A stretch of 50,535 bases of DNA, from assembly GCA_001898705.1 (NCBI GenBank), contig MKUU01000063.1:1-50535 (forward strand). Reading direction: 5' to 3'. Shown here one piece after another: positions 8,124-17,246 of this stretch. Under the pieces are notes generated by a model. That model did no database searches, was not told the DNA's origin, and saw only the letters and a list, made by a program, of their open reading frames with translations. Within the stretch, counting starts at the first letter, position 1. Each line of letters opens with the position of its first letter. A program made the translations under genes and the position numbers. Origin of the DNA: Caedibacter sp. 38-128. Its GTDB lineage: Bacteria > Pseudomonadota > Alphaproteobacteria > Caedimonadales > Caedimonadaceae.

Positions 8124-8903
8124 CTAAGAGTGGTTATTCATAAACCATTTAGATGTTAATTCGGCAAGTTTCCCATTTTCTTTTAATTTTTTTAAAGCTC
8201 CATTAAATTTTTTTATCCAAGGTGAATTCTTAGGAAATGCTATTGCGTAGCTCTCTTTATATCCGTCAATAATATTTGTTTGTAAATCTTTGTTATTTTC
8301 AACATATGCTTTTGCAGGTGCAATATCTATAACAGCAGCATCAATTCTGCCAGCTTTAACTTCTTGAATGAGTTCTCCAAGTTTGTTTAAGGGAACAAGT
8401 TGAATATCTTTTATTTCTTGCGCCATTTTCTTCATCATATGTTCATATGATGATCCTAATTGAACGCCTATATTTGTGCCTTCAAAATTTTTTGGTTGCG
8501 AAAAAGAGCGAGTTTTTAAGCTGACTGAGGCTGGTTGTGCAGTATAATAAATTTCTGAAAAAGATACACTTTTCTTTCGTTCTTCTGTAATGGAAAAAGT
8601 TGCCATGGCAACGTCTGTACGTCCTGAGAGCAACGCAGGAATAATTGAAGCGAAATCCATATCCTGAATTTCAAGCTCAACATTCAAAATGTCAGCCAAG
8701 GCATGAGCAAGTTCAATATCAAAACCTGTAATTTGATTCGTTGTTGTTTGATGAAATTCAAAAGGTGGATTATCAGCTGAAGTTGCCAGACGTAAGATTT
8801 CTTTTCGTGAAGCAGAAGTAGATTCATTTTTACAAGCCGTTAAATAAGAAAGTGCAATACTAAGGGCTAATAAGTTTGAAAAAAGGAAAAATTTAGCTTT
8901 CAT
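8124..8903 (-). CDS. amino-acid ABC transporter substrate-binding lipoprotein
   Basis: A periplasmic solute-binding protein (SBP_bac_3) for polar amino acids. Of 259 residues, the signal peptide ends in a lipobox YLTAC (Cys24), so it should be lipid-anchored. LRLATSADNPPFEF, GFDIELAHALADIL and DMDFASIIPALLSGRTDVAMATFSITEERKK follow the family consensus, including the ligand-binding Arg and Asp region (GRxDAAVID near residue 180). No permease or ATPase gene is adjacent, so the partner transporter must lie elsewhere. The exact amino acid cannot be told. It is divergently arranged with the downstream M15-like peptidase gene. Confidence 0.9.
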   Translation of the reverse strand: MKAKFFLFSNLLALSIALSYLTACKNESTSASRKEILRLATSADNPPFEFHQTTTNQITGFDIELAHALADILNVELEIQDMDFASIIPALLSGRTDVAMATFSITEERKKSVSFSEIYYTAQPASVSLKTRSFSQPKNFEGTNIGVQLGSSYEHMMKKMAQEIKDIQLVPLNKLGELIQEVKAGRIDAAVIDIAPAKAYVENNKDLQTNIIDGYKESYAIAFPKNSPWIKKFNGALKKLKENGKLAELTSKWFMNNHS

Positions 8904-9214
8904 GATATCTCATTAAATTTAATACCTAAGAGTGTTTTATACGCATTTTTCCCCTTATCTTAAAGAGAAAAAAATCTTTTTAATTCTAGATTGAGTCCAA
9001 AATCCATGAGTTAAAATTAAATTAGAATAAGAAACCTTACGGTGTTTTCTTTCGGGTTAATTCTTAAGGGAAATAATAAGTGTATTTAAAATTTTAGTAA
9101 TTTTATTGTGCTAACTTATTGATTAAGTTGGAAATTTTTTTCTTTATATTTTTATCTATATTTGCTTAACTGCTATGACTTACTTTTTGGTTGCTAAGAG
9201 ATGAGGAGCATAGG
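8904..9214. other. 311-base divergent intergenic region
   Basis: AT-rich region between the minus-strand binding-protein gene and the plus-strand M15-like gene. It must hold both promoters, but no -35/-10 pair stands out from the base composition. No RNA or further reading frame is seen. Confidence 0.4.
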
Positions 9215-9772
9215 ATGAAGAATGATAAGTTGTTGTTAACGAGAAGGCAACTTTTAACCTCAGGAAGTGCAGCTTTAACAACTCTTATTTTTCCTAAATT
9301 ATCCTTTGCAACTGCAACTTCTAAGTTTGAAAGAAAACTTATCCTTTATAATACACATACTTCAGAATGGTTTAAGGATATCTTTTGGGAAGATGGTCAC
9401 TATATTCCTGAACAGCTTGAAGCACTAAACTATTTTTTGAGAGATCCCTCTAATGGTAAAACAACAATAATAGAACCCAGGCTTCTCGATTTGATGAATA
9501 GTATTCAAATGACAATAAGTGAGAAAAAGCCCTTTGAGATTATCTCAGGTTATCGCTCCAAAGAGTTTAATGATCAGCTGCGTAAAAAAGGAAAAGGCGT
9601 TGCTCAGAACAGTAAGCACATAGAAGGGAAGGCTGTGGATATTCGTATGTCCGGGGTTCAACTTGTAAAATTACGTGATGCCGCAAAGGCAGAGCGAGTT
9701 GGTGGTGTGGGATTCTATCCAAAATCCAACTTTGTTCACATCGATATTCGAAAAGAGTGTGTCTACTGGTAA
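9215..9772 (+). CDS. Tat-exported M15-like (DUF882/YcbK) metallopeptidase
   Basis: A zinc peptidase-like protein of the DUF882/YcbK family, related to M15 D,D/L,D-carboxypeptidases that trim peptidoglycan. The start at 9215 is chosen over TTG 9191 because AGGAG at 9204-9208 precedes it, giving 185 residues. The N-terminus has a twin-arginine signal, LTRRQLLTSGSAALTTLIF, ending near SFA. Predicted zinc ligands are His and Asp in SKHIEGKAVDIRM and His in FVHIDIR; the SGYRSKEFN strand is also diagnostic. It should fold in the cytoplasm and act in the periplasm on the cell wall. It is upstream of glmU, which also serves wall synthesis, but 166 bases separate them. Confidence 0.88.
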   Translation: MKNDKLLLTRRQLLTSGSAALTTLIFPKLSFATATSKFERKLILYNTHTSEWFKDIFWEDGHYIPEQLEALNYFLRDPSNGKTTIIEPRLLDLMNSIQMTISEKKPFEIISGYRSKEFNDQLRKKGKGVAQNSKHIEGKAVDIRMSGVQLVKLRDAAKAERVGGVGFYPKSNFVHIDIRKECVYW

Positions 9773-9938
9773 AATTGTTATTAATTTTGATTATCTATTT
9801 GATTTATTTGAAAAGAAATAAATTCCGTCAAAGGGATTGTAATTTTTCGTCATATTATAATATCTTGGCGTTTTTGTTAATTTATGTAATCACCTTAGTA
9901 GTTGTGTAGGTTTTTAATAATGGGCAAACAGTATTTAT

Positions 9939-11312
9939 ATGTCTAACTGTTCTCTTTTGACAATTATTTTAGCGGCGGGTAAAGGAACGAGAATGCATTC
10001 TTCTTTACCTAAAGTTCTCCATCCAATTGGAGGACGGCCTATGATTCAATATGTTTTAGAAACTGCTGTGTCACTCCAATCTGAACAAGTAGCCTTGGTG
10101 GTCAGTCCTTCTCAAGAATCTGTTGCTCTCTCTGCACAGGAAATAATTCCTGGACTTATTCCCGTGGTACAAGAACAACAATTAGGCACAGCCCATGCTG
10201 TTTTATCTGCGCGTTCTTTTATTGAAGATTTTAAAGGTATTATTCTCGTTTTATTTGGTGATACGCCTCTTATACGTCAAGAAACTCTTTTAGAGCTTCT
10301 AAATCGGTTTAAGAACCCATCTCGGCCCGCGGCTATTGTTTTAGGAATGCAACTTGATGATCCTAAGATGTATGGACGTATTGTGACCTCTCAAAATAAT
10401 CAGGTTGAAGCTATTATTGAGCATAAAGAAGCTAATGAAGAGACAAGGAAAATAAAGCTTTGTAATGCTGGAGTAATGGCTCTTGATGGAAATTATGCTG
10501 TTAAATTACTTGAAAAAATTGCTCCTCAATCATCAAACCAAGAGCGATATCTCACTGATATTGTTGTTATAGCACGTCATGAAGGGCTAAAAGTTGAAGT
10601 TGTCATTGCTCAAGATCCTAGTGAGTTTGAAGGAATTAATACCCGTAAAGATCTTGCTGAGATTGAAGCTAAGATCCAAAAACGTTGGAGAAATAGTGCG
10701 TTAGAGAAAGGAGTAACAATGATTGCTCCTGAAACGGTTTACTTGAGTCATGATACGCAAATTGCTTCAGATGTTATAATCCATCCTTACGTCAATTTAG
10801 GTCCTAAGACCATTATTGAAGAAAATGTAACGATTCGTTCATTCACAGAAATTGAAGGTGCTCATATTAAAAAAGGAGCAACTGTTGGTCCTTTTGCGCG
10901 TCTTCGCCCAAAAACAACTCTTGAAGAAGGGGTTAAAGTTGGGAATTTTGTTGAAATTAAGAACTCAACATTGGGTATTAAAACAAAAGCCAACCATCTC
11001 AGTTATATAGGGGATGCTGTAATTGGAGAAAAAACAAATATTGGTGCAGGAACAATTACTTGTAACTATGATGGTTTTAATAAATGGAAAACTTCTATAG
11101 GTAGTCATGTTTCAATTGGTGCCAACTCTTCTTTGATTGCCCCTTTAAAAATTGGAGATCATGCTTATATCGGAGCTGGGAGTACGATTACAAAAGATGT
11201 TGCATCTGAAAGTCTTGCTGTTGCTCGTGCTCAAGTAAAAGAAATTGAGAAGGGAGCAGTTGCCCTACAAAAGAGAAAGTCAACTCAAACACATGAAAAG
11301 GATGTCGCGTAA
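9939..11312 (+). CDS. glmU: bifunctional GlcN-1-P acetyltransferase / UDP-GlcNAc pyrophosphorylase
   Basis: Makes UDP-N-acetylglucosamine for peptidoglycan and lipopolysaccharide. Of 457 residues, the N-terminal nucleotidyltransferase domain has LAAGKGTRM (about 12-20) and the QLGTAHA uridine-binding stretch; LFGDTPL supplies the metal-binding Asp. The C-terminal left-handed beta-helix shows isoleucine-patch hexapeptides and the acetyltransferase region GNFVEIKNS, NHLSYIGDA, GAGTITCNYDG. The length is normal. Its stop codon abuts the glmS ATG with no gap, so the two are translationally linked and form a hexosamine operon. SD support is weak at the ATG, but the N-terminus is right by homology. 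Confidence 0.97.
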   Translation: MSNCSLLTIILAAGKGTRMHSSLPKVLHPIGGRPMIQYVLETAVSLQSEQVALVVSPSQESVALSAQEIIPGLIPVVQEQQLGTAHAVLSARSFIEDFKGIILVLFGDTPLIRQETLLELLNRFKNPSRPAAIVLGMQLDDPKMYGRIVTSQNNQVEAIIEHKEANEETRKIKLCNAGVMALDGNYAVKLLEKIAPQSSNQERYLTDIVVIARHEGLKVEVVIAQDPSEFEGINTRKDLAEIEAKIQKRWRNSALEKGVTMIAPETVYLSHDTQIASDVIIHPYVNLGPKTIIEENVTIRSFTEIEGAHIKKGATVGPFARLRPKTTLEEGVKVGNFVEIKNSTLGIKTKANHLSYIGDAVIGEKTNIGAGTITCNYDGFNKWKTSIGSHVSIGANSSLIAPLKIGDHAYIGAGSTITKDVASESLAVARAQVKEIEKGAVALQKRKSTQTHEKDVA

Positions 11313-13142
11313 ATGTGCGGAATTGTTGGTGTTATTAGTTCAAAAGAAAGAAATATTGTTTCTGACTTAGTGGAAGGGCTACGTCGTCTTGAATATCGCG
11401 GATATGATTCGTCCGGAGTTGCTGTAATTACCGATGGTAAGTTGCAAAGACGTCGTCGTGCCGGGAAATTAGTTAATCTAGAGGCTGATCTTAAAAAAGA
11501 CCCTATTGCTGGAAATATTGGAATTGCTCATACAAGATGGGCTACGCATGGTGTTCCAAATGATCAAAATGCTCATCCACATCTAACGGATCAGGTTGCC
11601 ATTGTCCATAATGGGATTATTGAGAATTATCACTTATTGAAAGAACAACTTATTGAGAAAGGCGTTCATTTTAACAGTGAGACAGATACTGAAGTTATCC
11701 TTCATTTGGTTGAAGAGTTCTTAGAGCAGGGAGTGAGTCCATTTGAGGCGGTAAAAGAGACACTTGGCGTTGTGCGAGGTGCTTTCGCAATTGCTATTTT
11801 GTTCCGTGATTATCCGAATTTATTAATTGCAGCACGTTCTGGACCTCCTTTAGCAATTGGATATGGTAAAGAAGAAATGTATATTGGTTCTGATGCTGTT
11901 GCTCTTTCGCACTTAACCCAACAAGTGACCTTTTTAGAAGATGGTGATATTGCTGTATTAGAGGCTTCAAGCGCCAATATTTATAACTTTAAGGGAGAAC
12001 CTGTCAAAAGAAGCATCCAGCAAAGTAAGTTGGGTAATTCTTCTATTGATAAAGCTGGTTTTGATCACTTTATGCTTAAAGAGATTCACGAACAACCTGA
12101 TGTAATTCGCCGTACTCTTTCCGAGTATTTAAGTATTTCTCATACAGGATTACACTTTCGTCCTTTACCATTTGCTTTAGAAAATGTTTCTCGCATCACG
12201 ATAGTTGCTTGTGGGACGGCATTTTATGCTGGAATGGTTGCAAAATATTGGTTTGAAAACATTGCTCGTATTCCAGTTGAGCTTGATATTGCGTCTGAGT
12301 TTCGTTATCGCCAGCCACCGATGCCTAAAGACGGAGTTTCACTTTTTATCTCTCAGTCTGGCGAAACGGCAGATACTCTTGCTGCTCAAGCTTATGTACG
12401 TTCTCAAGGACAACCGTCTCTTGGGATTATCAATGTTGCAAATAGCTCTCTTGCTAGAGCGGTTGATGTGACGTTTTTAACGCAAGCAGGGCCTGAAATT
12501 GGTGTGGCTTCTACGAAAGCATTTACAACCCAATTGTGTGTTTTAGCAGTTTTAGCGCTTGCATTTGCGCAAGCAAAAAAGACGATTTCGAAGGAAGATT
12601 TTGCTCAATGCTGTCGAGATTTATCTCAATTACCAATGCTCATTGAACAGACATTAGCATTAAAAGATAATGTAGCAGAAGTTGCTCGCTCTTTATTAGA
12701 AGCCAATGATGTTCTTTACATTGGTAGAGGAACTAGTTATCCGCTCGCTTTAGAAGGTGCGCTTAAGCTTAAAGAAATCTCTTATATACATGCTGAAGGC
12801 TTTGCCGCTGGAGAGCTCAAGCATGGACCTATAGCACTTGTTGAAGAAGCCGTCCCAACTGTTGCAATTGCGCCTTTTGATTCACTTTTTGAGAAAACAG
12901 TCTCTAACATTCAAGAAATTCTTTCAAGAAAAGGACCTATTATTTTATTAAGTGATGAAAAGGGACATAGCTTATTTACTTCGCAAGCTATAAAGAGAAT
13001 TGTTTTACCAACAACAAGTTCTTTTATTGCCCCTATGGTTTATGCTATTCCGACACAACTTTTGGCTTATTATACAGCTGTTTTAAAGGGAACCGATGTT
13101 GACCAGCCAAGAAATTTAGCGAAATCTGTCACAGTTGAATAG
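11313..13142 (+). CDS. glmS: glutamine-fructose-6-phosphate aminotransferase (isomerizing)
   Basis: Makes glucosamine 6-phosphate from fructose 6-phosphate and glutamine, the first committed step to UDP-GlcNAc. Of 609 residues, the N-terminal Ntn glutaminase starts with Cys2 (MCGIVGV) and has RRLEYRGYDSSG and HTRWATHG. Two SIS sugar-isomerase domains follow, with CGTAFYAG, SQSGETADT and STKAFTTQ, and the C-terminal DQPRNLAKSVTVE with the conserved Lys near the end. It is the second gene of glmU-glmS. No glmS ribozyme is evident; the 0-base junction with glmU leaves no room for one upstream. Confidence 0.97.
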   Translation: MCGIVGVISSKERNIVSDLVEGLRRLEYRGYDSSGVAVITDGKLQRRRRAGKLVNLEADLKKDPIAGNIGIAHTRWATHGVPNDQNAHPHLTDQVAIVHNGIIENYHLLKEQLIEKGVHFNSETDTEVILHLVEEFLEQGVSPFEAVKETLGVVRGAFAIAILFRDYPNLLIAARSGPPLAIGYGKEEMYIGSDAVALSHLTQQVTFLEDGDIAVLEASSANIYNFKGEPVKRSIQQSKLGNSSIDKAGFDHFMLKEIHEQPDVIRRTLSEYLSISHTGLHFRPLPFALENVSRITIVACGTAFYAGMVAKYWFENIARIPVELDIASEFRYRQPPMPKDGVSLFISQSGETADTLAAQAYVRSQGQPSLGIINVANSSLARAVDVTFLTQAGPEIGVASTKAFTTQLCVLAVLALAFAQAKKTISKEDFAQCCRDLSQLPMLIEQTLALKDNVAEVARSLLEANDVLYIGRGTSYPLALEGALKLKEISYIHAEGFAAGELKHGPIALVEEAVPTVAIAPFDSLFEKTVSNIQEILSRKGPIILLSDEKGHSLFTSQAIKRIVLPTTSSFIAPMVYAIPTQLLAYYTAVLKGTDVDQPRNLAKSVTVE

Positions 13143-13227
13143 ATAAATGGCAAAACCCCTTGACGGCAGCGTCCTTAATGACGTATTAGAAGCCTAAAGA
13201 TTGTGAATTTTGAAATGGAGATAGAGT

Positions 13228-13515
13228 ATGGCACGTCGTTGCATGATAACAGGTAAACAGGTTTTAGCAGGTAATAACGTAAGCCATGCGAATAATAAGA
13301 CACGGCGTCGTTTCCTACCGAATATACAAAATGTATCATTCATCAGTGATGTTTTGGGGCGCGTAAGAATGCGTATTTCGACACGAGCTATTCGAACCAT
13401 TGAAACAAATGGGGGGATTGATGCCTTTTTAAAAGGCACAAATGACTCAAAACTATCAAAAGAAGCTCTCGTATTAAAGCGTCGGATAGAACGTGTTCAA
13501 GTTCAAAAAGCTTAA
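13228..13515 (+). CDS. rpmB: 50S ribosomal protein L28
   Basis: A ribosomal protein of the large subunit. [27 protein letters not shown] is the classic L28 N-terminus, including the G-N-x-V-S-H-A-x-x-K core, followed by RFLPNIQ and [11 protein letters not shown]. The 95-residue length is typical of alphaproteobacterial L28. GGAG is placed just before the ATG. It lies 86 bases after glmS and 35 before the queuosine transporter gene, without a clear terminator between, so it may be co-transcribed with either. Confidence 0.96.
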   Translation: MARRCMITGKQVLAGNNVSHANNKTRRRFLPNIQNVSFISDVLGRVRMRISTRAIRTIETNGGIDAFLKGTNDSKLSKEALVLKRRIERVQVQKA

Positions 13516-13550
13516 AAACGAAAGAGCAGGGGTAGACCTGCACTAAATCT

Positions 13551-14354
13551 ATGACTTCATCATCTTTAACCAGAATGGTAGACTTTTTTCAGAGTTTACC
13601 TTCTGAAGCAATTGGTTGCTTGACATTTATCGTATGTAGTTTCGCCATCCTTGGAACTTTTCGTTATTATGGAGCTTTAGGGCTCTTTATTTATAATTCG
13701 GTAGCAATTATTGCGGGCAATCTTCAAGTCCTTAAAGCTGGAGAGTTTTCGTTTTTAAATTATCCAATAGCTTTGGGAACAGTTGTTTTTTCTTCAAGCT
13801 TCTTAACATCAGATATTCTTACTGAGTATTATGGGAAAAAGATTGCTCAAAAGTCTATTTGGTTAAGCTTTTTGACTTCTCTTTTATTAAGCATTCTTAT
13901 GTTACTAACTTTGGGAATTAAACCTATAGAGACAATCAAAGAAGATTATGCCGTCTTTAATAAGGCGCATGAGGCAATGGCTGTTTTATTTTTACCAATC
14001 CCAACAATTTTGATAGCAAGCTTAAGTGCATACCTGGTTAGTCAGTATTGTGATATCTATATTTTTCAATATATAAAAAATTTAACAAAAGGTAAGGCCT
14101 TATGGTTAAGGTCGAGTTTGGCTTTTATTATTTCTTCAAGTATAGATAATATAATTTTTAGTACATTGGCATGGGTAATTTTAGCCTCTCATCCTGTGGA
14201 ATTGAAAACTCTTATCTTTACTTATATTCTAGGTACTTATACAGTGCGTCTTATTGTTAGCCTTGCAAATACTGTCGTTATGTATCTAGTACGTTTCATT
14301 AACCTTTCTCGGAAAAATGTTGTAGATGTCTCATTATCCAAACTTTCAGTTTGA
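13551..14354 (+). CDS. yhhQ: queuosine precursor transporter (YhhQ/VUT family)
   Basis: A membrane transporter of the VUT/DUF165 family; E. coli YhhQ imports preQ0/preQ1. Its 267 residues contain about six to seven hydrophobic helices, starting with IGCLTFIVCSFAILGTFRYYG and ending with TYTVRLIVSLANTVVMYLV. The FSSSFLTSDILTEYYGKKIA motif is diagnostic. The last 29 bases overlap the tgt start, a tight pairing that links uptake with insertion of the base into tRNA. No de novo queC/queD/queE genes are in the window, consistent with (but not proof of) salvage-only queuosine synthesis. Confidence 0.88.
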   Translation: MTSSSLTRMVDFFQSLPSEAIGCLTFIVCSFAILGTFRYYGALGLFIYNSVAIIAGNLQVLKAGEFSFLNYPIALGTVVFSSSFLTSDILTEYYGKKIAQKSIWLSFLTSLLLSILMLLTLGIKPIETIKEDYAVFNKAHEAMAVLFLPIPTILIASLSAYLVSQYCDIYIFQYIKNLTKGKALWLRSSLAFIISSSIDNIIFSTLAWVILASHPVELKTLIFTYILGTYTVRLIVSLANTVVMYLVRFINLSRKNVVDVSLSKLSV

Positions 14355-15540
14355 AATTCATAAAACTTCAAAAAATAGTAAAGCACGTTTGGGACGTCTG
14401 GTAACGCCGCGTGGAATTGTTGAGACACCAGCTTTTATTTTCTGTGCAACAAAGGCTGCAATTAAAGGAGCAACACCGCAACAAATAGATGAGGCTAACA
14501 CACAAATCATTTTATCGAATACGTATCACCTTATGCTGCAACCTGGTGGAGAAATAATTGAGCGTCAGGGAGGACTTCATCGTTTCATGGGATGGAATAA
14601 GCCGATGCTCACGGATTCCGGGGGATTTCAAATTTTCAGCTTAGGCCATGGATCAGTTGCAAGCGAAATAAAGGGGAAGAGATTAACGAAACGCCCTAAA
14701 ACTCTTTTAAAAATTACGGAAGAGGGGGCTCAGTTCAAATCGTATATTGATGGTCGGATGCATCTTTTAACACCTGAACGTTCTATTCAAGTCCAGCGTC
14801 AACTTGGTGCGGATCTTATTGTGGTTCTAGATGAGTGCACTCCTTTCCATGTCGATAAAATTTATACACAACGATCAATGCAATTATCCCATCGTTGGGC
14901 TTTAAGAAGCCTTGCAGAATTCCAGCGAACAGATAACCAACGACAAGCACTTTATGGAATTATTCAAGGAGGGGTGTACGATGATTTGCGTAAAGAAAGC
15001 TCACAATTTGTCAATGATCATTCCTTTTTTGGGCATGCTGTTGGGGGATCATTAGGAGCTTCAAAAGATCAAATGCATGATATTGTCGCGTTAACAATGA
15101 GCCTTCTCAATCCTGAGCGTCCAGTTCATCTTTTAGGGATCGGAGGCGTGAGTGATATCTTCAATGGCGTGCGTCAAGGAATAGATACATTTGATTGCGT
15201 TCATCCAACGCGCCTTGCTCGTCATGGAGGGGCTCTTGTTCAACCTTCATTTTGGCATAAAAATGATGGAAAAGGTGGCGAGCATATTAATCTTCGTAAT
15301 GCTCATTTTAGGGAAGATTCAAAACCCATTGACGAAACTTGTCCTTGTGCAACATGTAAGACATTCTCACGCTCTTATCTTCATCATTTGTTAAAAGCAC
15401 AAGAAATATTAGCACTTCAAGCCATAACAATTCATAATATTGCTTTCATGAATCGTCTTTTAAGGGCAATTCGAGAGGCTATCAGCCTTGATCAACTTGA
15501 TGAAGAGGAAAAGAATTGGGTATTTAAAGAGTCCACTTAA
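14326..15540 (+). CDS. tgt: queuine tRNA-ribosyltransferase
   Basis: Exchanges guanine 34 of GUN-anticodon tRNAs for preQ1. Of 404 residues, TLDSGGFQ-type substrate loop LTDSGGFQIFSLG is near 92-104, the general acid/base Asp is within VVLDECTPFH, GGSLGASKDQM and GIGGVSDIFNGVRQGIDTFDCVHPTRLARHG (which has the nucleophile Asp) follow, and the zinc site is CPCATCKTFSRSYLHHL plus a distal His. All key residues are present, and the length is slightly above average (about 375-385). It overlaps the upstream precursor transporter by 29 bases; that transporter could supply the substrate. Confidence 0.97.
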   Translation: MSHYPNFQFEIHKTSKNSKARLGRLVTPRGIVETPAFIFCATKAAIKGATPQQIDEANTQIILSNTYHLMLQPGGEIIERQGGLHRFMGWNKPMLTDSGGFQIFSLGHGSVASEIKGKRLTKRPKTLLKITEEGAQFKSYIDGRMHLLTPERSIQVQRQLGADLIVVLDECTPFHVDKIYTQRSMQLSHRWALRSLAEFQRTDNQRQALYGIIQGGVYDDLRKESSQFVNDHSFFGHAVGGSLGASKDQMHDIVALTMSLLNPERPVHLLGIGGVSDIFNGVRQGIDTFDCVHPTRLARHGGALVQPSFWHKNDGKGGEHINLRNAHFREDSKPIDETCPCATCKTFSRSYLHHLLKAQEILALQAITIHNIAFMNRLLRAIREAISLDQLDEEEKNWVFKEST

Positions 15541-15567
15541 AAATCTTCTATAGACTCATTTAAAAGG

Positions 15568-16380
15568 CTATAAGCCAAATTTTTTGCTGGCTTCAAAGAA
15601 TGTTTGAGAGCAGCCGAACATACACTCATCAGCAATTTCTTTTAAAGCGTGGCCTTCTTTAAATTCTGGATTATTGTAAAGCTCAACTTGTTTGCAAATT
15701 TGTGCTTTAATGTAGTCTACAAAAATCCCAGGATTTTCTTGTTTGAGGGCCTGTCGGATAGTGCGTACGTATTCATCTCTATCATAAATTATAACCGTGG
15801 GATAACCAGCAGATTTAAGACCAATATTCATAAGGATGCGTGCCGTTCTACCGTTTGCATCTGTAAAAGGATGAATTTTTATAAGTTCTAGGTGAAGCAT
15901 AGCACTTGTTCTGAGAGGATCTTTAGCAAAACTGTTCTTATAAGAATTCATAATGCGTTGCACTTTGATTTTAATTTCTTGTGGTCGAAGATCATTAAAC
16001 TCATAATATTTACTCACAAAATAAAGATAAGGACTTTCTTTGTCTTTAAAAATATTATTAATCATAAAAATATTCCATTCATCTGTAGACGACAAAGCCT
16101 CTTCCCCTCTTTGTTTTTCCAGAAGCGTACAAAGTTTATTATAAAGTTCAAGCTCTGTTGGTGAGTTCTTTAAATAACCGCGCATTCTTGTGGGTTCATT
16201 AAAGTTGGGAATTCCTATTGCATCATTCCAGCTAACGATAAGGCCATCTCTAAAAGGAGAGGGAGGAGCTTTCTTTTCTCCTAGCAAACGATAATTAATC
16301 CCTGCTAGAAGATTTATCATTTCCTCTGTCTTTAAATGATGAAAAGGTTTCTTTTGCGGCAGTATTGTTTTTTTATCCAA
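15568..16380 (-). CDS. Fic-domain protein, likely downstream half of a frameshift fusion
   Basis: Fic proteins usually transfer AMP or another phosphoryl group to target proteins. The core motif HPFTDANGRTAR is at 170-181, with catalytic His170, Asp174, Asn176, Gly177, Arg178 and Arg181. The usual Gly after the acidic residue is Ala175. The upstream helix bundle fits the family, with a flap near YPTVIIYDRDEY. No inhibitory (S/T)xxxE(G/N) helix was recognised in the frame. The only available start is TTG 16380, with no Shine-Dalgarno, inside the end of the upstream ORF and just before an A7 tract. This suggests the protein is made as a -1 fusion to that ORF. Confidence 0.85.
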   Translation of the reverse strand: MDKKTILPQKKPFHHLKTEEMINLLAGINYRLLGEKKAPPSPFRDGLIVSWNDAIGIPNFNEPTRMRGYLKNSPTELELYNKLCTLLEKQRGEEALSSTDEWNIFMINNIFKDKESPYLYFVSKYYEFNDLRPQEIKIKVQRIMNSYKNSFAKDPLRTSAMLHLELIKIHPFTDANGRTARILMNIGLKSAGYPTVIIYDRDEYVRTIRQALKQENPGIFVDYIKAQICKQVELYNNPEFKEGHALKEIADECMFGCSQTFFEASKKFGL

Positions 16381-17054
16381 GCAAGCGTATTCGCATGATG
16401 CGTTTGGGCAATCATCTGGGAATAAAGAGCATCAACAGGACTTCCATTAAAGGTATATACCCTTGAAAATGCAGGCTGTCGCTCTTTATAGAGTTGATTA
16501 ATTTCTTCTTGGCTAGCTTCTTCTGAAAGCTTCCCTGCACCAACAAGATTTTTAGCAAATTGTTCAAATTCTTTCAGGCGCTCCCTTTTGATTTCCTTTA
16601 CTGTTGTGACATTTCTATCCTTTATAAAATGGCCTGAGTATGAACTATGCCGCTCAAGTAGGGTAAAGATATGTGCTTGCTTAGCTCCAAGAGCGCGTGC
16701 GCCAACCTTGCAAACCGTTCCATTGTTGGTTCTCAGATTATCACTTGAAGCTTCTATTGTACCGTGTGAGGTTATTGTCGGTGAATGAGTAAAAGACCTT
16801 TGGTTAACTCCGACAGGTTGGAAATGGGCTGCCAACAACAATAAAGTACCAAGCACAGTAATATGCGAAGGCCGTCCCCACGTTGAAGTATCAATTTTCT
16901 TACTTAAGTTTTTGATTTTATTGTGATATGTAGCAGTAGATCTCATTCTTTTAGATGTCTGTTCTTCAAACGACCTACCATTAGTTGCGTAAAGAGATAT
17001 GGTATTAAAGTAAAGAGAACCTATGAGGAAGAAAGACGTTATAAAGTATTTCAT
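16332..17054 (-). CDS. exported protein of unknown function, upstream partner of fic
   Basis: No family was recognised. Of 240 residues, the start is a clear signal peptide, MKYFITSFFLIGSLYFNTISLYA, then a basic region (SKRMRSTATYHNKIKNLSKK) and a second hydrophobic stretch at about 67-80 (TVLGTLLLLAAHF). The rest is soluble and Lys/Glu rich. The last 49 bases overlap the fic frame. Its codons ATA AAA AAA near 16371 form an A AAA AAA heptamer; -1 slippage there would join ..HANTLAWIKK directly to TILPQKKPFHH of the Fic frame. In zero frame it ends 11 codons later. It may therefore be the N-terminal domain of an exported Fic protein. Confidence 0.7.
   Translation of the reverse strand: MKYFITSFFLIGSLYFNTISLYATNGRSFEEQTSKRMRSTATYHNKIKNLSKKIDTSTWGRPSHITVLGTLLLLAAHFQPVGVNQRSFTHSPTITSHGTIEASSDNLRTNNGTVCKVGARALGAKQAHIFTLLERHSSYSGHFIKDRNVTTVKEIKRERLKEFEQFAKNLVGAGKLSEEASQEEINQLYKERQPAFSRVYTFNGSPVDALYSQMIAQTHHANTLAWIKKQYCRKRNLFII
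16371..16377 (-). promoter_or_regulatory. candidate -1 slippery heptamer A AAA AAA between exported ORF and fic
   Basis: Seven T residues on the plus strand read on the minus strand as AT[A AAA AAA] CAA in the frame of the upstream ORF. This is the XXXYYYZ arrangement for -1 slippage (the E. coli dnaX site is A AAA AAG). A tract this long also permits transcriptional slippage. The -1 product enters the open Fic frame, and the zero frame stops 11 codons on. No strong stimulatory hairpin was identified. Confidence 0.5.
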
Positions 17055-17160
17055 TTTCTAAAAATTTCAAATTCTGTATTGCTAGAGTAATGAGGGTATT
17101 TCGTAAAAAGCCTTTTTGAATAGAAAAAATACTGAAGAATTTTTAAGATTTATTTTAAGG

Positions 17161-17246
17161 TGGTGCCCGCTGCCAGACTCGAACTGGCATGCCTTGTTAG
17201 GCGGCAGATTTTAAGTCTGCTGTGTCTACCATTCCACCAAGCGGGC
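17161..17246 (-). tRNA. tRNA-Leu (anticodon TAA)
   Basis: A type II tRNA on the minus strand. The acceptor GCCCGCT pairs with AGCGGGC, followed by A and an encoded CCA (plus-strand TGG at 17161). The anticodon arm GCAGA-CTTAAAA-TCTGC reads TAA, and a long variable arm (about 14 bases) precedes the T-arm with GTTCGAG. It decodes UUA. It lies between two effector-like genes. Confidence 0.95.
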
